From contig NZ_FOJM01000002.1 of NCBI RefSeq assembly GCF_900111825.1, positions 372,001-436,000 of the forward strand: DNA of 64,000 bases, read 5' to 3'. The notes below the pieces were generated by a model. That model searched no databases. It was not told where the DNA came from and saw nothing but the letters and a program-made list of their open reading frames with translations. This DNA comes from Pedobacter suwonensis (lineage in GTDB: Bacteria > Bacteroidota > Bacteroidia > Sphingobacteriales > Sphingobacteriaceae). A program made the position numbers and the translations under genes. Numbering within the stretch: the stretch's first letter is position 1; each line of letters starts with the position of its first letter. This document shows, in pieces, positions 1 to 8,868 of the stretch.

Positions 1-34
1 CAATTAAAAACCGCCCCAACGGCCAAAGAAAACC

Positions 35-322
35 CTACCCGCCAACACCCTCAATCCTCCCCGACTCCATCAGTACCTCTACCGCAGCAACCAACCCCAC
101 CAGCCCATCAAACAACTCAGCCACCTCCCCCTCACTGGTATCCATATTTAGAAAACCCTTCCTATCATTCAAAGCATAAGCCTGAAACACCGAAAACAAA
201 ACCAGCCTCACCCTATCCACACCATAGCTGCCATAAAATAATTCCAGTACCTCCCGGGCGCTTTCCAGGCCCGGCCCCTCAGCGCGATCACCAGATAAAG
301 AATTCAGAAGTAAAGAAGCCAT
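35..322 (-). CDS. Small hypothetical protein (95 aa)
   Basis: I chose the internal ATG at 322. The longer frame reaching 418 adds a cysteine- and phenylalanine-rich stretch that looks like untranslated DNA. The protein is acidic and probably helical, with the segment ELFYGSYGVDRVRLVLFSVF followed by an acidic C-terminal half. No signal peptide, metal site or known domain is visible. It lies alone at the window edge. It resembles the small soluble proteins of unknown role common in Sphingobacteriaceae, but I cannot assign a function. Confidence 0.55.
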   Translation of the reverse strand: MASLLLNSLSGDRAEGPGLESAREVLELFYGSYGVDRVRLVLFSVFQAYALNDRKGFLNMDTSEGEVAELFDGLVGLVAAVEVLMESGRIEGVGG

Positions 323-418
323 AAATACATAGTTAGAGAGATAAACCCCTGATACAGAAAAAACCAAACACCAGAAGCAAGCGCACAAAAAACAAAAACA
401 GGGCAGGCCGCATATCAA

Positions 419-968
419 AGAACCTTAAAAATCATTAACCATTCAGGTTCCTGCCTGCCCTGCCACCCCCTACACAGGATTCTTCGGCTTTAAAGCATAA
501 AGCCTGTCAAAACAATACTTGTCAAATAAGCCCATACGCTCCGGTTTATATTTAGTTTAGCAAAAAAAAGGCAAAAACCAGCCCCTCCGCATGAGAACAG
601 GCGGATACGGACACACCGTATTGCGAATCAGGAAAAAGATGCTTACCTTGGGATTGCGAAAAACCATTGTAGTACCCTTGCCTAAAAACAACGGGGCTGG
701 CACCAGGCTAAATTAACCCGCAAGGATCATGTGCGCTCTCCCACATCAACCCCTGCCTATTCGGTTTTTTTATACCTGGCAGTTTCCAGCAAACACTACG
801 ATGGAGAACAGATGACGTTCTTTAACAAGAGTTGTAGGGAATACGCTTTGATCACTTCCTCGAAGTGACAAAAGTTGATGGCGGTTAATTGGTTCGTTTT
901 CATAAACGGTAGTTTTATGTAAAACGATGCTAACTCAAAAAAGCAGAAGGAAACCAGATTGGAAAAAC
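419..968. other. Intergenic stretch without a recognisable gene
   Basis: No frame here has coding character. The stretch after about 729 (beginning GTGCGCTCTCCC) together with the structured segment that follows could be the remains of a non-coding RNA element. I see no terminator or RNA gene that I can name. Confidence 0.4.
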
Positions 969-1155
969 CAATAGGGCGAACTCCAATGCTTTTGAGTGTG
1001 GTACCGTCAAGAACCTCTCAGACCAAGGTCTGAGTTTCGCAAAAGACTGACATGGAGGTCGCCCTATTGAATATAAGGTATCGCGAAGATAACAAAATTC
1101 AATAGATACGGCGAACTCACGGTCGGCTCATGCGAAATTTGACGGTTTTCACTCA
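969..1155. ncRNA. Candidate structured RNA region, possibly a group II intron remnant
   Basis: Three nested structures are visible. The 11-nt arms 969-979 and 1059-1069 are perfectly complementary (CAATAGGGCGA), extending to 16 nt with one mismatch. Inside them, 1017-1034 is a nearly perfect hairpin (CTCAGACC / GGTCTGAG). Downstream, CTCATG and CATGAG with inner GAAA/TTTC pairing form another hairpin near 1120-1153. The motif ATATAAGGTAT just after the large stem resembles a segment of bacterial group II introns such as Ll.LtrB. No convincing domain V and no reverse transcriptase gene are present, so the intron idea is weak. It could be any structured RNA or a mobile-element end. Confidence 0.35.
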
Positions 1156-1266
1156 TGAGAGACATCGTTGAAGCAAGGCTAAACCCTACTCTATTTGTCG
1201 CTATAAATAACTGATATCAAATATAGTTAAAAAACAATACAAAAGAAAAAATAATTTAAATTATTT

Positions 1267-1821
1267 ATGATTAAAATAGACCTTTCAAAAGAATATTCGA
1301 GAATTTTAAAAAAATACTTGAAGACATTTGAATTGGAGTCTATTGATATTGCATATCTAGTAAAGACAAAAAAGGATGTAATTGACGGAGTGCTAAAAAA
1401 TGAAAAAAGTGTTGTGTTATATACTTTAGAACAAATTGCTCAGATTTTTAACCTTCGATATTTTGAATTTGGAAATCCTAATTATCCTATTCCTTCCTTT
1501 GACTCGTTACCAGAAAAAACCAAGCAACGAATTGCATATCGTAAGAAAGAAGGTCCCGCTAAGGAAATTACATACACATCAAGTGAGATAAATATCTCCA
1601 TAAGCAAAGTATTGGCAACGTTTAAAGTTGGCGATGAATTTTTAGCAGAGGAAATTGCAAACACCATTAAAGAAAAATATCACTTAACTTATTCAGTTAG
1701 TGAAATTATAAACCGTTTCAATAATTCTTTCAAAGGCTCTGTAGAAAAGACTAACAGGAAAGATGAAACAAGGAAAGGACGTGGCCCAAAGCCTGTATAT
1801 TACAGGTTGGTGAAGATGTAG
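1267..1821 (+). CDS. Helix-turn-helix type regulator (184 aa)
   Basis: The N-terminal 70 residues look like a compact XRE-type helical DNA-binding domain (ILKKYLKTFELESIDIAYLV, then VLYTLEQIAQIFNLRYFEFG). The C-terminal half has a second helical region (VGDEFLAEEIANTI, YSVSEIINRF) and a basic tail (KDETRKGRGPKP) that may also contact DNA. The DNA around it is very AT-rich and there is no Shine-Dalgarno sequence, as usual in Bacteroidota. Being alone at the edge of a defence island it could be an island regulator. The assignment rests on overall pattern only. Confidence 0.6.
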   Translation: MIKIDLSKEYSRILKKYLKTFELESIDIAYLVKTKKDVIDGVLKNEKSVVLYTLEQIAQIFNLRYFEFGNPNYPIPSFDSLPEKTKQRIAYRKKEGPAKEITYTSSEINISISKVLATFKVGDEFLAEEIANTIKEKYHLTYSVSEIINRFNNSFKGSVEKTNRKDETRKGRGPKPVYYRLVKM

Positions 1822-1898
1822 AAATAAATAAGACAATAATAAGTCGAAGTCATACGTTATTTGATTGAACAGCCGGTCGTCAAAAAGGTATAAACGTT

Positions 1899-1964
1899 TA
1901 AGGTAAATAACCCGGAGCTAATAAACAGGTTAAGGGAGTTTGTAGAAGAGTATGAGAAGAAATA
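1899..1964 (+). pseudogene. C-terminal tail of a lost gene
   Basis: An open frame ends in PELINRLREFVEEYEKK and a stop directly before the 54-bp repeat. It has the composition of a real helical protein tail, but no start or upstream body remains. A similar run (MKKK and stop) precedes the second repeat copy at 7740. Confidence 0.35.
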
Positions 1965-2018
1965 GGGAGTTTGTTTGGGCAGCTGAGTAATTGGCATGGC
2001 AGAAACAAGCTCCCCCCT
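1965..2018 (+). repeat. 54-bp repeat with terminal inverted repeats, copy 1
   Basis: Begins GGGAGTTTGTTT and ends AAACAAGCTCCC followed by CCC, so its ends pair with each other around a loop of about 28 nt. A second copy in the same orientation and of the same length lies at 7753-7806, differing at only a handful of positions. The stem lacks a trailing U-tract, so it is not a textbook Rho-independent terminator. It could be a terminator, a small RNA, or a junction sequence left by integration. Confidence 0.6.
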
Positions 2019-2269
2019 AATGAAAAATGGAGATAATAACTTACTTTGCACTAAAAATCATTACTTGATTCACTTATTTCAGATACTGAGAATGAAAGTC
2101 TTAAAATTAAGTTAAAAATTATTATTATAGCAAATATCCCATATTGCATTGAAAGCACTTACTGGCTAAAAGTCCATCATACCAGAAGAAAAGACCTTCA
2201 TTTGATCTGCTATTAAGGCATTCATGAAAGTCCCACGATCTTAAAAATAAAAAAGCAATAATTCAATTT

Positions 2270-2638
2270 ATGCCCAATCAAATGACCTCTCAATCTCCTA
2301 TAAGTGAATGGCTTCAAAATCCTTGGAAGGTTACCATTTCTGCACTTTTAACTGCTGTAACTTTTTTTGGAATAGGGTATAGTATAGCAACACATAACTG
2401 CGATCAGGATTTTAGAATTCAAAAAATGGAACTTAAGCAAGAATACAATGAAAAGGTTCAAAATATAATGAATGATTGTAAGAATGGAAAAGAGAAAGAA
2501 CATGTTGAAAATAATCACTCTATGTACATGCTTATACCATATTATAAGTATTCGTTAGTACCAATTCCAACTGATGAAGAATGGTCAATATTAACTGATA
2601 AAAATGGTCATATTAAACGCTCAGAAAAAACAAGATAG
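2270..2638 (+). CDS. Small single-pass membrane protein (122 aa)
   Basis: Residues about 21-41 (VTISALLTAVTFFGIGYSIA) form one clear transmembrane helix after a short polar N-terminus. A charged, probably coiled segment (QKMELKQEYNEKVQNIMNDC) follows, then a polar tail. No catalytic motif is seen. It sits upstream of the metallophosphoesterase-STAND gene on the opposite strand, separated by decayed DNA, so no functional link can be drawn. It could be a defence accessory or an orphan. Confidence 0.5.
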   Translation: MPNQMTSQSPISEWLQNPWKVTISALLTAVTFFGIGYSIATHNCDQDFRIQKMELKQEYNEKVQNIMNDCKNGKEKEHVENNHSMYMLIPYYKYSLVPIPTDEEWSILTDKNGHIKRSEKTR

Positions 2639-2929
2639 AAAACAAAATTAATTATTTGTTTAGGTCACTATCGGAGAGATAACGAAGACAAACAATAAAG
2701 TTATCTTTTTTATTTATTTAAAGTATTTTTGATGTTAGGGTAATGATTAGGGTGACTTTCTTCTACTGCGATTAAATGAAAGTTTAAAGTAATATATCAG
2801 CCTAGCGTCCCATTCTTTTAAGTAGTAATCATGGTTTTACATACTTTATCTTTTTTTAGATTTTAATTTTGGCTAGGGCACTTGGTCATATGTCTTCTAG
2901 CTTTTCTGCCATCTTGCGAATGACTATTT

Positions 2930-3150
2930 GCACTTGTATTATTCAATCGCAAACCTGAACTTGAGCCTGCGTTGATTAAAAATCCTTCAAAAATTGAAGG
3001 CATAGACTCTTTAACAGAATCATAAGGGAGCAAAATCTAAAGCCCGTTTACAAAACTGATACTGTTGGTGCTGAAGCCATAATGGAGGCACGAATTGATC
3101 AACCTCTAACACCAAAACCGATTTTAAAACCTAATACATCGAAAAATTAA
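2930..3150 (+). pseudogene. Decayed gene fragment
   Basis: Broken frames read like protein: RKPELEPALIKNPSKIEGID in one frame, then KPVYKTDTVGAEAIMEARID and KPILKPNTSKN with a stop near 3150 in another. Stops and frame changes show it is not functional. The family is not recognisable. Confidence 0.35.
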
Positions 3151-3350
3151 TTTTAAGATTTTTTCGGAGCAGGTCTTTTAAAGTAGTTTAAAGTGATGGT
3201 TAATGAAGATAATATACGAGGAATGTAACAAGATTATCAAGGCTACTTAAATGATATTGAAATATCGGGTCGCTGAGTTGAAGTTAAGCTTACTTTAAGG
3301 TTTAGGAATGGTAGTGACAAGATTGTAGTCGCCACTACTCTATATAAGTC

Positions 3351-6300
3351 TTATGATAATAATTTAGAAGTTCCTAATTCCAGCTTTCTTCTCGTTAAAT
3401 ACGAAATACTAAGCTGATTTTGCTGGGATGCAGCGATACTTTTTACATCATCTTCATATTTAGCAAGAATACTGTCAAAATAAATTTTCTCTTTATGTTC
3501 TTGATCTGATATACGCCAAAAAAATGAACTATAGCGAAAAAGATTTAAAAGTTCAGGGAAGAATTTATTTTTTATACAAAAAAGCCATAGCGCCTTATGA
3601 CAGTTATCAAATAGTGATACCATTCTTTGACTATACAAATAGGAATATGACATATTTAAAAGTTGTAAATCTTCATGATTGATTTCACCATTTCCTTTTT
3701 CCATGGTATCAAGAGCTTTATTCACAACAGCCCGTATTGTATTATATTCGTCGGCAGAATCTGTTAAAACCTTCGTGAATCTTCGATTCCGATCTTCTTG
3801 ATCAGAAAAAGTATCTGCAATATTTATCGAAATGTTGTTTGCTAAAACATTGTAATGAGCTTTATTTGCGGCACGCTCTAATGTCCTAAGTTTGCTCAAT
3901 AGCTCTTCTCCACTAAGTGTGGCTTGGGCAATTATATATTTAGCGGTCACTCCATGGCCACTAGCTGGCGATGATGTTTTTTCAATCTGTTTGGCACATT
4001 CAATTGCCTTATCATTATTATTCATCTGAAGATATGCATAGGCCTGATCTGTCAATATCGAATTTTTTTCTACATTGGAGAATTGGTGCTCTTCTGTATC
4101 AATCGCCTCCTGAAGTACTTGTACAGCTCTTTCCCTATTGCCTGACATCCTTAGCGCTTTACCTAAGACTTTAGCGATATTGGCAGTTAGGGAATACAAT
4201 GAAGTATTTTTTAGTAAATTATATATTTCTTCCGCAGTGGTCTGGGCATTTTTATAATCCTTTATTTTTAATATATGTTCGCAATAGTTCACAGCTAATA
4301 TAGCTGATCTTTCGATCTCCAGCTCTGATTCGTTATTTATTGCTTCGAACAATAAGCTCCTTACAATCAATTGGCAATTATCAATGTTTAAAAATCTGGT
4401 AGGACTTTTCAAGTTGAATGATTGGATACTCTTAATGCTGCCTTCACGCCATTTGTTTCCGAAATACAAATTACATCCATTTTTGAGAATTTCATCTTTT
4501 TCATTTTCGGTAATCATCGAATTAATAACATCTCTGACTTGTTTAGGTACTCGAAAAAGTTTTATATGGTAGTTATCATTTGGATCATCGACATGATTTA
4601 AAACACGATTTTTAGTAGTAACTTCTACCAGTGACATCCCCTCGAGTTCAGCTATTTGATCTATACTGATTGGTTCATTGCTTATAAATCTTTTAAGATT
4701 ATGATATGTTTCTCCGTAGCTTAATATTGTGAGTATTTTAAGCAATTTGAGGCTTCTCAACTTTAACTTGTTTGTCGTCTCAGAAAAATAACTTAAAGTT
4801 TCCTGTAGCGCTTTTGGAATTGTATCTATATCAACTCCTTCACTTTTCCCACGTTCTATTTCCAATAATTCCTGAAACGACGCATATTTTAAGTTATTCA
4901 TAAACCTATCAATCTTGTACGGAAGTCCCCCAGAAAGGTGGGTAAGCTTATCTAGATTTTCAGGGATTGTTAGATAATCTTCCGAATTGGGATGACTGAC
5001 GATGTAGGTTTTGATTTGCGGCCCATCTAATGGCGTTAGCTTAACTACATTTTTATCATAGCTAATATTTGGTGCCTGTCTTGCAATTAAAATCACATAT
5101 GTATTGTGGCAAAATGCAGTTATAGATTTAATTATACGCTCTAATTTCCTGAAACTTGCCAGGTTTCTATAAAGACTCACATGTACCTGATTGAAAACCA
5201 AAAAATGGCTATCTAGTGTATTGATCATGTCACAAAATTCCGTGAAGTTGATGCCAGTTTGTGTTTTGAATGCATCGAAAATATCATCTTCAGACACAAC
5301 GTCTTCACAGTTTATTATAAAGTTATTTTTATTTTCAACGTTCAATCTTTCGCATACCGTCCCAATAAACTCTTCTTCTGCCAAACTCCAGTCCGTAATC
5401 AACCAACAATACCGATTATTTAAAATGGAATTTACAAAGTCCTCTTGTTCGATTAGCCTTATCTTTTGATGCTGCGGCAATTTAGTATATATTGCCCTCG
5501 GAACCTGCTCCAAATCACTTTCATAATCTCTTTTTTCGAGCTGTAGTATATTTGCTTTATCGTCTTTCAGTTCAGTAGGAGGCTCGATCTCATCATCTGT
5601 AGCGGCATTTTCTTCAGATATTTGGTTTCTTGATTTACTAATCGCATGTAAAACTTCAATGTAGGCCTTTGTGTTTAATGGAAAAGTATAATCTGGCGCA
5701 ATCTGGTAGTTCTCCGTACCGCGCATTTTCACCGCAATTCTAGGATAAATCTGTTCAGTTATTTCAGTTTCATTGATTGTATAACTTCCGGCGATATAAC
5801 CATGAATTCGAGATTCTACATTATTAACTTTTTCCAAACCAAATAAAGAAGGAGCAAGCTGCAATCGCCTTTTTGGTGAGCCTATGAGACCATATTCAGT
5901 CATCGAGGGTTCATGGAGATGGCCGCATAAATGATTAAAAAAAGTGCCAGGCGGATAAATATCAGCTTCGTAATAAGCCGTTGATGACGGATCATACCAT
6001 TTCGAATCGTGATGCGTTAAAAGTAACGAAATGTCCGAATCTTCAATCCATGTCAGTGGATCTGCACCCGTAACTGCCTGAAGTTGCAAAGGGTGTATAG
6101 CCAATTTCCCTAGATAATCATCACTTGCAAGTTCCAAAAAAGCAGTGTTTAAGCCAACTATTTTAAGAGAAGCTCCATCAATTTTTATAGTAGTAGCGAC
6201 ATCCCCGGGGATTAGTCCCGTAGTCAATGTAGGTTTCGGTAAAGCAATTTCGTTATACCAATTTGTAAAATTACCAAAACAATTTTGTATCAACTTATAA

Positions 6301-6689
6301 TAATCTGTTGAAACCAAATCATTCCAAAACTCCTCCTGAGTTTCTTGATCTTGATTATATCTACGGAGAACCTTTACAACAGGATCTCGTAACTCAGGTC
6401 GTTGTAGATCATGATTTCCAGGAATTGCAACCAAAAGTGGCTGTGTCCCTAATTGGTCAAACACGGACCAAAGTTCCTTTAAAAAAACGCTTAAGGAATC
6501 GTACTCTTCCTTTTTTCCGGAAAAAGTGAGATCTCCTGTAAAAAATACAATATCTACCTTTCCTAAATCATCTTTCAACAGTGCAATATCCTTAAATAGT
6601 TCTTTTTTCAATCTTGGCAGAAGGATATTCTGATTTTTTTGTCCATAGTGTAGATCAGAAAGGTGGAGCCAGTTAATTCGTTTACTCAT
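3351..6689 (-). CDS. Metallophosphoesterase fused to degenerate STAND NTPase and TPR repeats
   Basis: Residues 1-320 are a calcineurin-like metallophosphoesterase with every expected metal ligand: D12 and H14 (SDLHYG), D53 (GDLT), N92-H93 (GNHD), H226 (LLTHHD) and H257/H259 (CGHLHEP). Residues about 400-640 have the layout of a STAND/NACHT-type NTPase with sensor-like and winged-helix-like segments. At the expected P-loop the sequence reads LITDWSLAEEEF, lacking GK[ST], so ATP binding is doubtful. The C-terminal third is helical with TPR-like repeats (AKVLGKALRMSGNRERAVQV; DQAYAYLQMNNNDKAIECA). Effector, switch and sensor in this order is the architecture of Avs-like and NLR-like anti-phage proteins, with the phosphoesterase as probable nucleic acid or nucleotide-cleaving effector. 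That role is inference. The gene stands alone, flanked by decayed DNA and 54-bp repeats. Confidence 0.8.
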   Translation of the reverse strand: MSKRINWLHLSDLHYGQKNQNILLPRLKKELFKDIALLKDDLGKVDIVFFTGDLTFSGKKEEYDSLSVFLKELWSVFDQLGTQPLLVAIPGNHDLQRPELRDPVVKVLRRYNQDQETQEEFWNDLVSTDYYKLIQNCFGNFTNWYNEIALPKPTLTTGLIPGDVATTIKIDGASLKIVGLNTAFLELASDDYLGKLAIHPLQLQAVTGADPLTWIEDSDISLLLTHHDSKWYDPSSTAYYEADIYPPGTFFNHLCGHLHEPSMTEYGLIGSPKRRLQLAPSLFGLEKVNNVESRIHGYIAGSYTINETEITEQIYPRIAVKMRGTENYQIAPDYTFPLNTKAYIEVLHAISKSRNQISEENAATDDEIEPPTELKDDKANILQLEKRDYESDLEQVPRAIYTKLPQHQKIRLIEQEDFVNSILNNRYCWLITDWSLAEEEFIGTVCERLNVENKNNFIINCEDVVSEDDIFDAFKTQTGINFTEFCDMINTLDSHFLVFNQVHVSLYRNLASFRKLERIIKSITAFCHNTYVILIARQAPNISYDKNVVKLTPLDGPQIKTYIVSHPNSEDYLTIPENLDKLTHLSGGLPYKIDRFMNNLKYASFQELLEIERGKSEGVDIDTIPKALQETLSYFSETTNKLKLRSLKLLKILTILSYGETYHNLKRFISNEPISIDQIAELEGMSLVEVTTKNRVLNHVDDPNDNYHIKLFRVPKQVRDVINSMITENEKDEILKNGCNLYFGNKWREGSIKSIQSFNLKSPTRFLNIDNCQLIVRSLLFEAINNESELEIERSAILAVNYCEHILKIKDYKNAQTTAEEIYNLLKNTSLYSLTANIAKVLGKALRMSGNRERAVQVLQEAIDTEEHQFSNVEKNSILTDQAYAYLQMNNNDKAIECAKQIEKTSSPASGHGVTAKYIIAQATLSGEELLSKLRTLERAANKAHYNVLANNISINIADTFSDQEDRNRRFTKVLTDSADEYNTIRAVVNKALDTMEKGNGEINHEDLQLLNMSYSYLYSQRMVSLFDNCHKALWLFCIKNKFFPELLNLFRYSSFFWRISDQEHKEKIYFDSILAKYEDDVKSIAASQQNQLSISYLTRRKLELGTSKLLS

Positions 6690-6880
6690 ATTTTAATTTA
6701 ATACCCTAAAGAACAAATATATCAATAAGAAAGATTAGTTATTGCTTATCGTTGGTGGTAAGTTTTGCACACATTTTAACCACCTAGACTTTAGTATATA
6801 AAAGTATTTTTTAATAAATAGATACTCGATTTGACAACTACTGGATTTTTATGATCACTATACTTTATGACATCATTTAA
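6690..6880. promoter_or_regulatory. Upstream region of the metallophosphoesterase-STAND gene
   Basis: A very AT-rich intergenic stretch that must contain the promoter of the gene reading leftwards from 6689. I could not pick out a single convincing -7/-33 pair. Confidence 0.3.
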
Positions 6881-7072
6881 AGTAACGATTATACACTAAA
6901 AACAAATAACAAACCGTGGTTTAAAACTTTTAAACCGAATGATACAAGGAATGTTGACATAACTTTTTCTCCAATCATTTTTAACAGTGCAAATGATAAA
7001 GCATTATTTCTCATAAAATATTCTCGTGCGGGGACCGGAGGTGCAGTTGTTCCGCATTTTTTGAAAAGTTAA
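6881..7072 (+). pseudogene. Gene remnant without a start codon
   Basis: After an in-frame stop the frame is open for 63 codons with protein-like composition (KPWFKTFKPNDTRNVDITFS, then SRAGTGGAVVPHFLKS and stop). No ATG is present. Further scraps follow (FGTDTPINKPSYF near 7160-7215). The original family is not recognised; it was probably another accessory gene lost from the island. Confidence 0.4.
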
Positions 7073-7466
7073 ATGATGTAGGGATGGTTAAAGATGTATT
7101 ACAGTTAATGTTAATCGACTGATTCGTTAATTTTAAGAGTAGAAGTACAGAAAGAGTTTTTTTGAATATCATTTTTGGCACGGATACACCAATCAATAAG
7201 CCTTCGTATTTTTAATTTAAATGCATGTTCTGATCAGGAGGTTTAGTAGCGAATGATCCGGATATTAGCCTTCGTGGAGGCATATTCCCTCAACACTCCT
7301 ATTAAGGAGGTGTTTTCATTAAAAGATACAGATAAAGCTCAATCCTATGGGTGTATCAACTTTCAACCCGTCACCGCTAATATTTGTCTCCATATAACTG
7401 CTACCATTGATATATTAAGTTTGATAGCGGGCTATTTGATAGAATAGATTTACTTAAACACATTTT

Positions 7467-7655
7467 ATGAAACATACGGCACCACAATATGATAAAGGTT
7501 ATCCAAAACACGAAAAGATGCAAAACGGAAAGTCATTTGATAAATACATGTGGAAAGTTGGAAAAAAGGAAATATTTGTGGGTATAGCTCTGGAAGAAAC
7601 TGATAGAGGGGATATTTATTATGTGTTAGGGCATATTGAAAGGAAAAGTCATTAA
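7467..7655 (+). CDS. Small hypothetical protein (62 aa)
   Basis: A short basic then acidic protein: KHTAPQYDKGYPKHEKMQNG followed by a possible beta-rich half (YMWKVGKKEIFVGIALEETD, DIYYVLGHIE). The composition is plausible for a real small protein and there is no transmembrane segment. A competing frame on the other strand (7465-7734) looks less protein-like. No family is recognised. It is followed by the second 54-bp repeat. Confidence 0.4.
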   Translation: MKHTAPQYDKGYPKHEKMQNGKSFDKYMWKVGKKEIFVGIALEETDRGDIYYVLGHIERKSH

Positions 7656-7752
7656 CTTTATTCGAGTGCAAGCAATTTGAGGAGAAGATGATTGAGATTA
7701 AATAGATATAAAAGCGAGGTAATTTTAAGATCAATCAAATGAAAAAGAAATA

Positions 7753-7806
7753 GGGAGTTTGTTTAGACTGCTCAGTAATTGGTATGGCAAAAACAAGCTC
7801 CCCCCT
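7753..7806 (+). repeat. 54-bp repeat with terminal inverted repeats, copy 2
   Basis: Same orientation and length as the copy at 1965-2018, with identical ends (GGGAGTTTGTTT and AAACAAGCTCCCCCCT) and a few internal substitutions. The interval between the copies contains the metallophosphoesterase-STAND gene. Confidence 0.6.
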
Positions 7807-7871
7807 ATTTAAAAGTTAATTTATTAGCTATCTAGGGGAACAATTAAATTAAACGTATCAGTTTACATCTA

Positions 7872-8720
7872 ATGAACATACTCAACCTCTACGAGAACAT
7901 CACGACTGAGAAAAAGGCTCATCTGGCTAATGAGCTAGGACTTAATCCTGCTGATCTCGAATTTTTAAATTTTGATATTAGAAAGGTCCAAGATCAAGAT
8001 GGATATGTTTTATACAAATTTATTCTTCTAGGTGATAATCCGAACGAAATTGTAGAAAAGATAATTGAGCTGGTTGATAAGGAAGTAGAAATTCCAGATT
8101 ATATATTTGAAGATGATGAAGAGGACTGGTACGACTATGATTATGTTTCTGGTAAAGATCCCAATCAAAATTTGGAGATATTCTTAAACGAACTGGAGAA
8201 TCTATCAAGGTTAAATAAAATGCCTGTTAGCGATTACCAGATGTTAAGTATTCTTAAAAGGCAAATTTACATTGGGATTATAGGGAGTATGGAAACCTAT
8301 CTATGTGATACTTTCATAGGGCTCGTTTTGGGCGATAGAACTTATTTAGAGCGCTTCATAGCAACAACGCCCGAGTTCACTAGACGTAAATTTGAATTGA
8401 GAGAAATCTTTTCTACCTACCGAGAAATAGAAAAAACTGCCCAGGATGTTATGCTTGATGTAATATACCATGACCTTGCTAAAGTCAGGCTTATGTATAT
8501 TCAAACGTTCGAAATGGATTTTCCCACTATTAAAGAGGTATTTAAATGCATCAAAGTAAGACATGATTTAGTTCATCGTAATGGAAAAACTAAGGATCGG
8601 CAAATCATAAAGCTAAATGAGAGAATTATCGATGATACATTAAAAACAATTCAAAATTTCATTGTGGACATAGCTGGTAGAATTGCAGACTTAGGCGATC
8701 TTAATGATATTCCATTTTGA
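7872..8720 (+). CDS. HEPN domain protein (RiboL-PSP-like), 282 aa
   Basis: The N-terminal 100 residues are strongly acidic (IFEDDEEDWYDYDYV). The C-terminal half is all-helical and carries R230-HDLV-H235 followed by RNGK, the R-x4-H catalytic motif of HEPN ribonucleases. The upstream helix SILKRQIYIGIIGSMETYLC is typical of HEPN_RiboL-PSP proteins, in which the fold often acts as an RNase toxin or a sensor in anti-phage systems. The partner here is uncertain. The next gene, a KAP NTPase on the opposite strand, converges on it with 148 bp between. RNA cleavage is inferred from the family and has not been shown for this protein. Confidence 0.7.
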   Translation: MNILNLYENITTEKKAHLANELGLNPADLEFLNFDIRKVQDQDGYVLYKFILLGDNPNEIVEKIIELVDKEVEIPDYIFEDDEEDWYDYDYVSGKDPNQNLEIFLNELENLSRLNKMPVSDYQMLSILKRQIYIGIIGSMETYLCDTFIGLVLGDRTYLERFIATTPEFTRRKFELREIFSTYREIEKTAQDVMLDVIYHDLAKVRLMYIQTFEMDFPTIKEVFKCIKVRHDLVHRNGKTKDRQIIKLNERIIDDTLKTIQNFIVDIAGRIADLGDLNDIPF

Positions 8721-8868
8721 ATTGAGAAGAAAATACATTTCTGCAATTATTAAAAATTTATTTGCTGGGATATTAGGGAAATTACGTTCGACTTTTGATC
8801 CGAAAAGTATTATTTACATCAATATGCCATTAACACAGCAGTAAAATTAGATAAATTTCTTCAGCCAA

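Noticed and set aside
729..1155. Complete group II intron
   Set aside because: No domain V with the AGC/CGC triad and no reverse transcriptase gene could be seen; retained only as a weak structured-RNA candidate.
7253..7447. 64-codon frame ending ILSLIAGYLIE
   Set aside because: Partly protein-like but surrounded by frameshifted remnants in other frames; not enough for a gene call.
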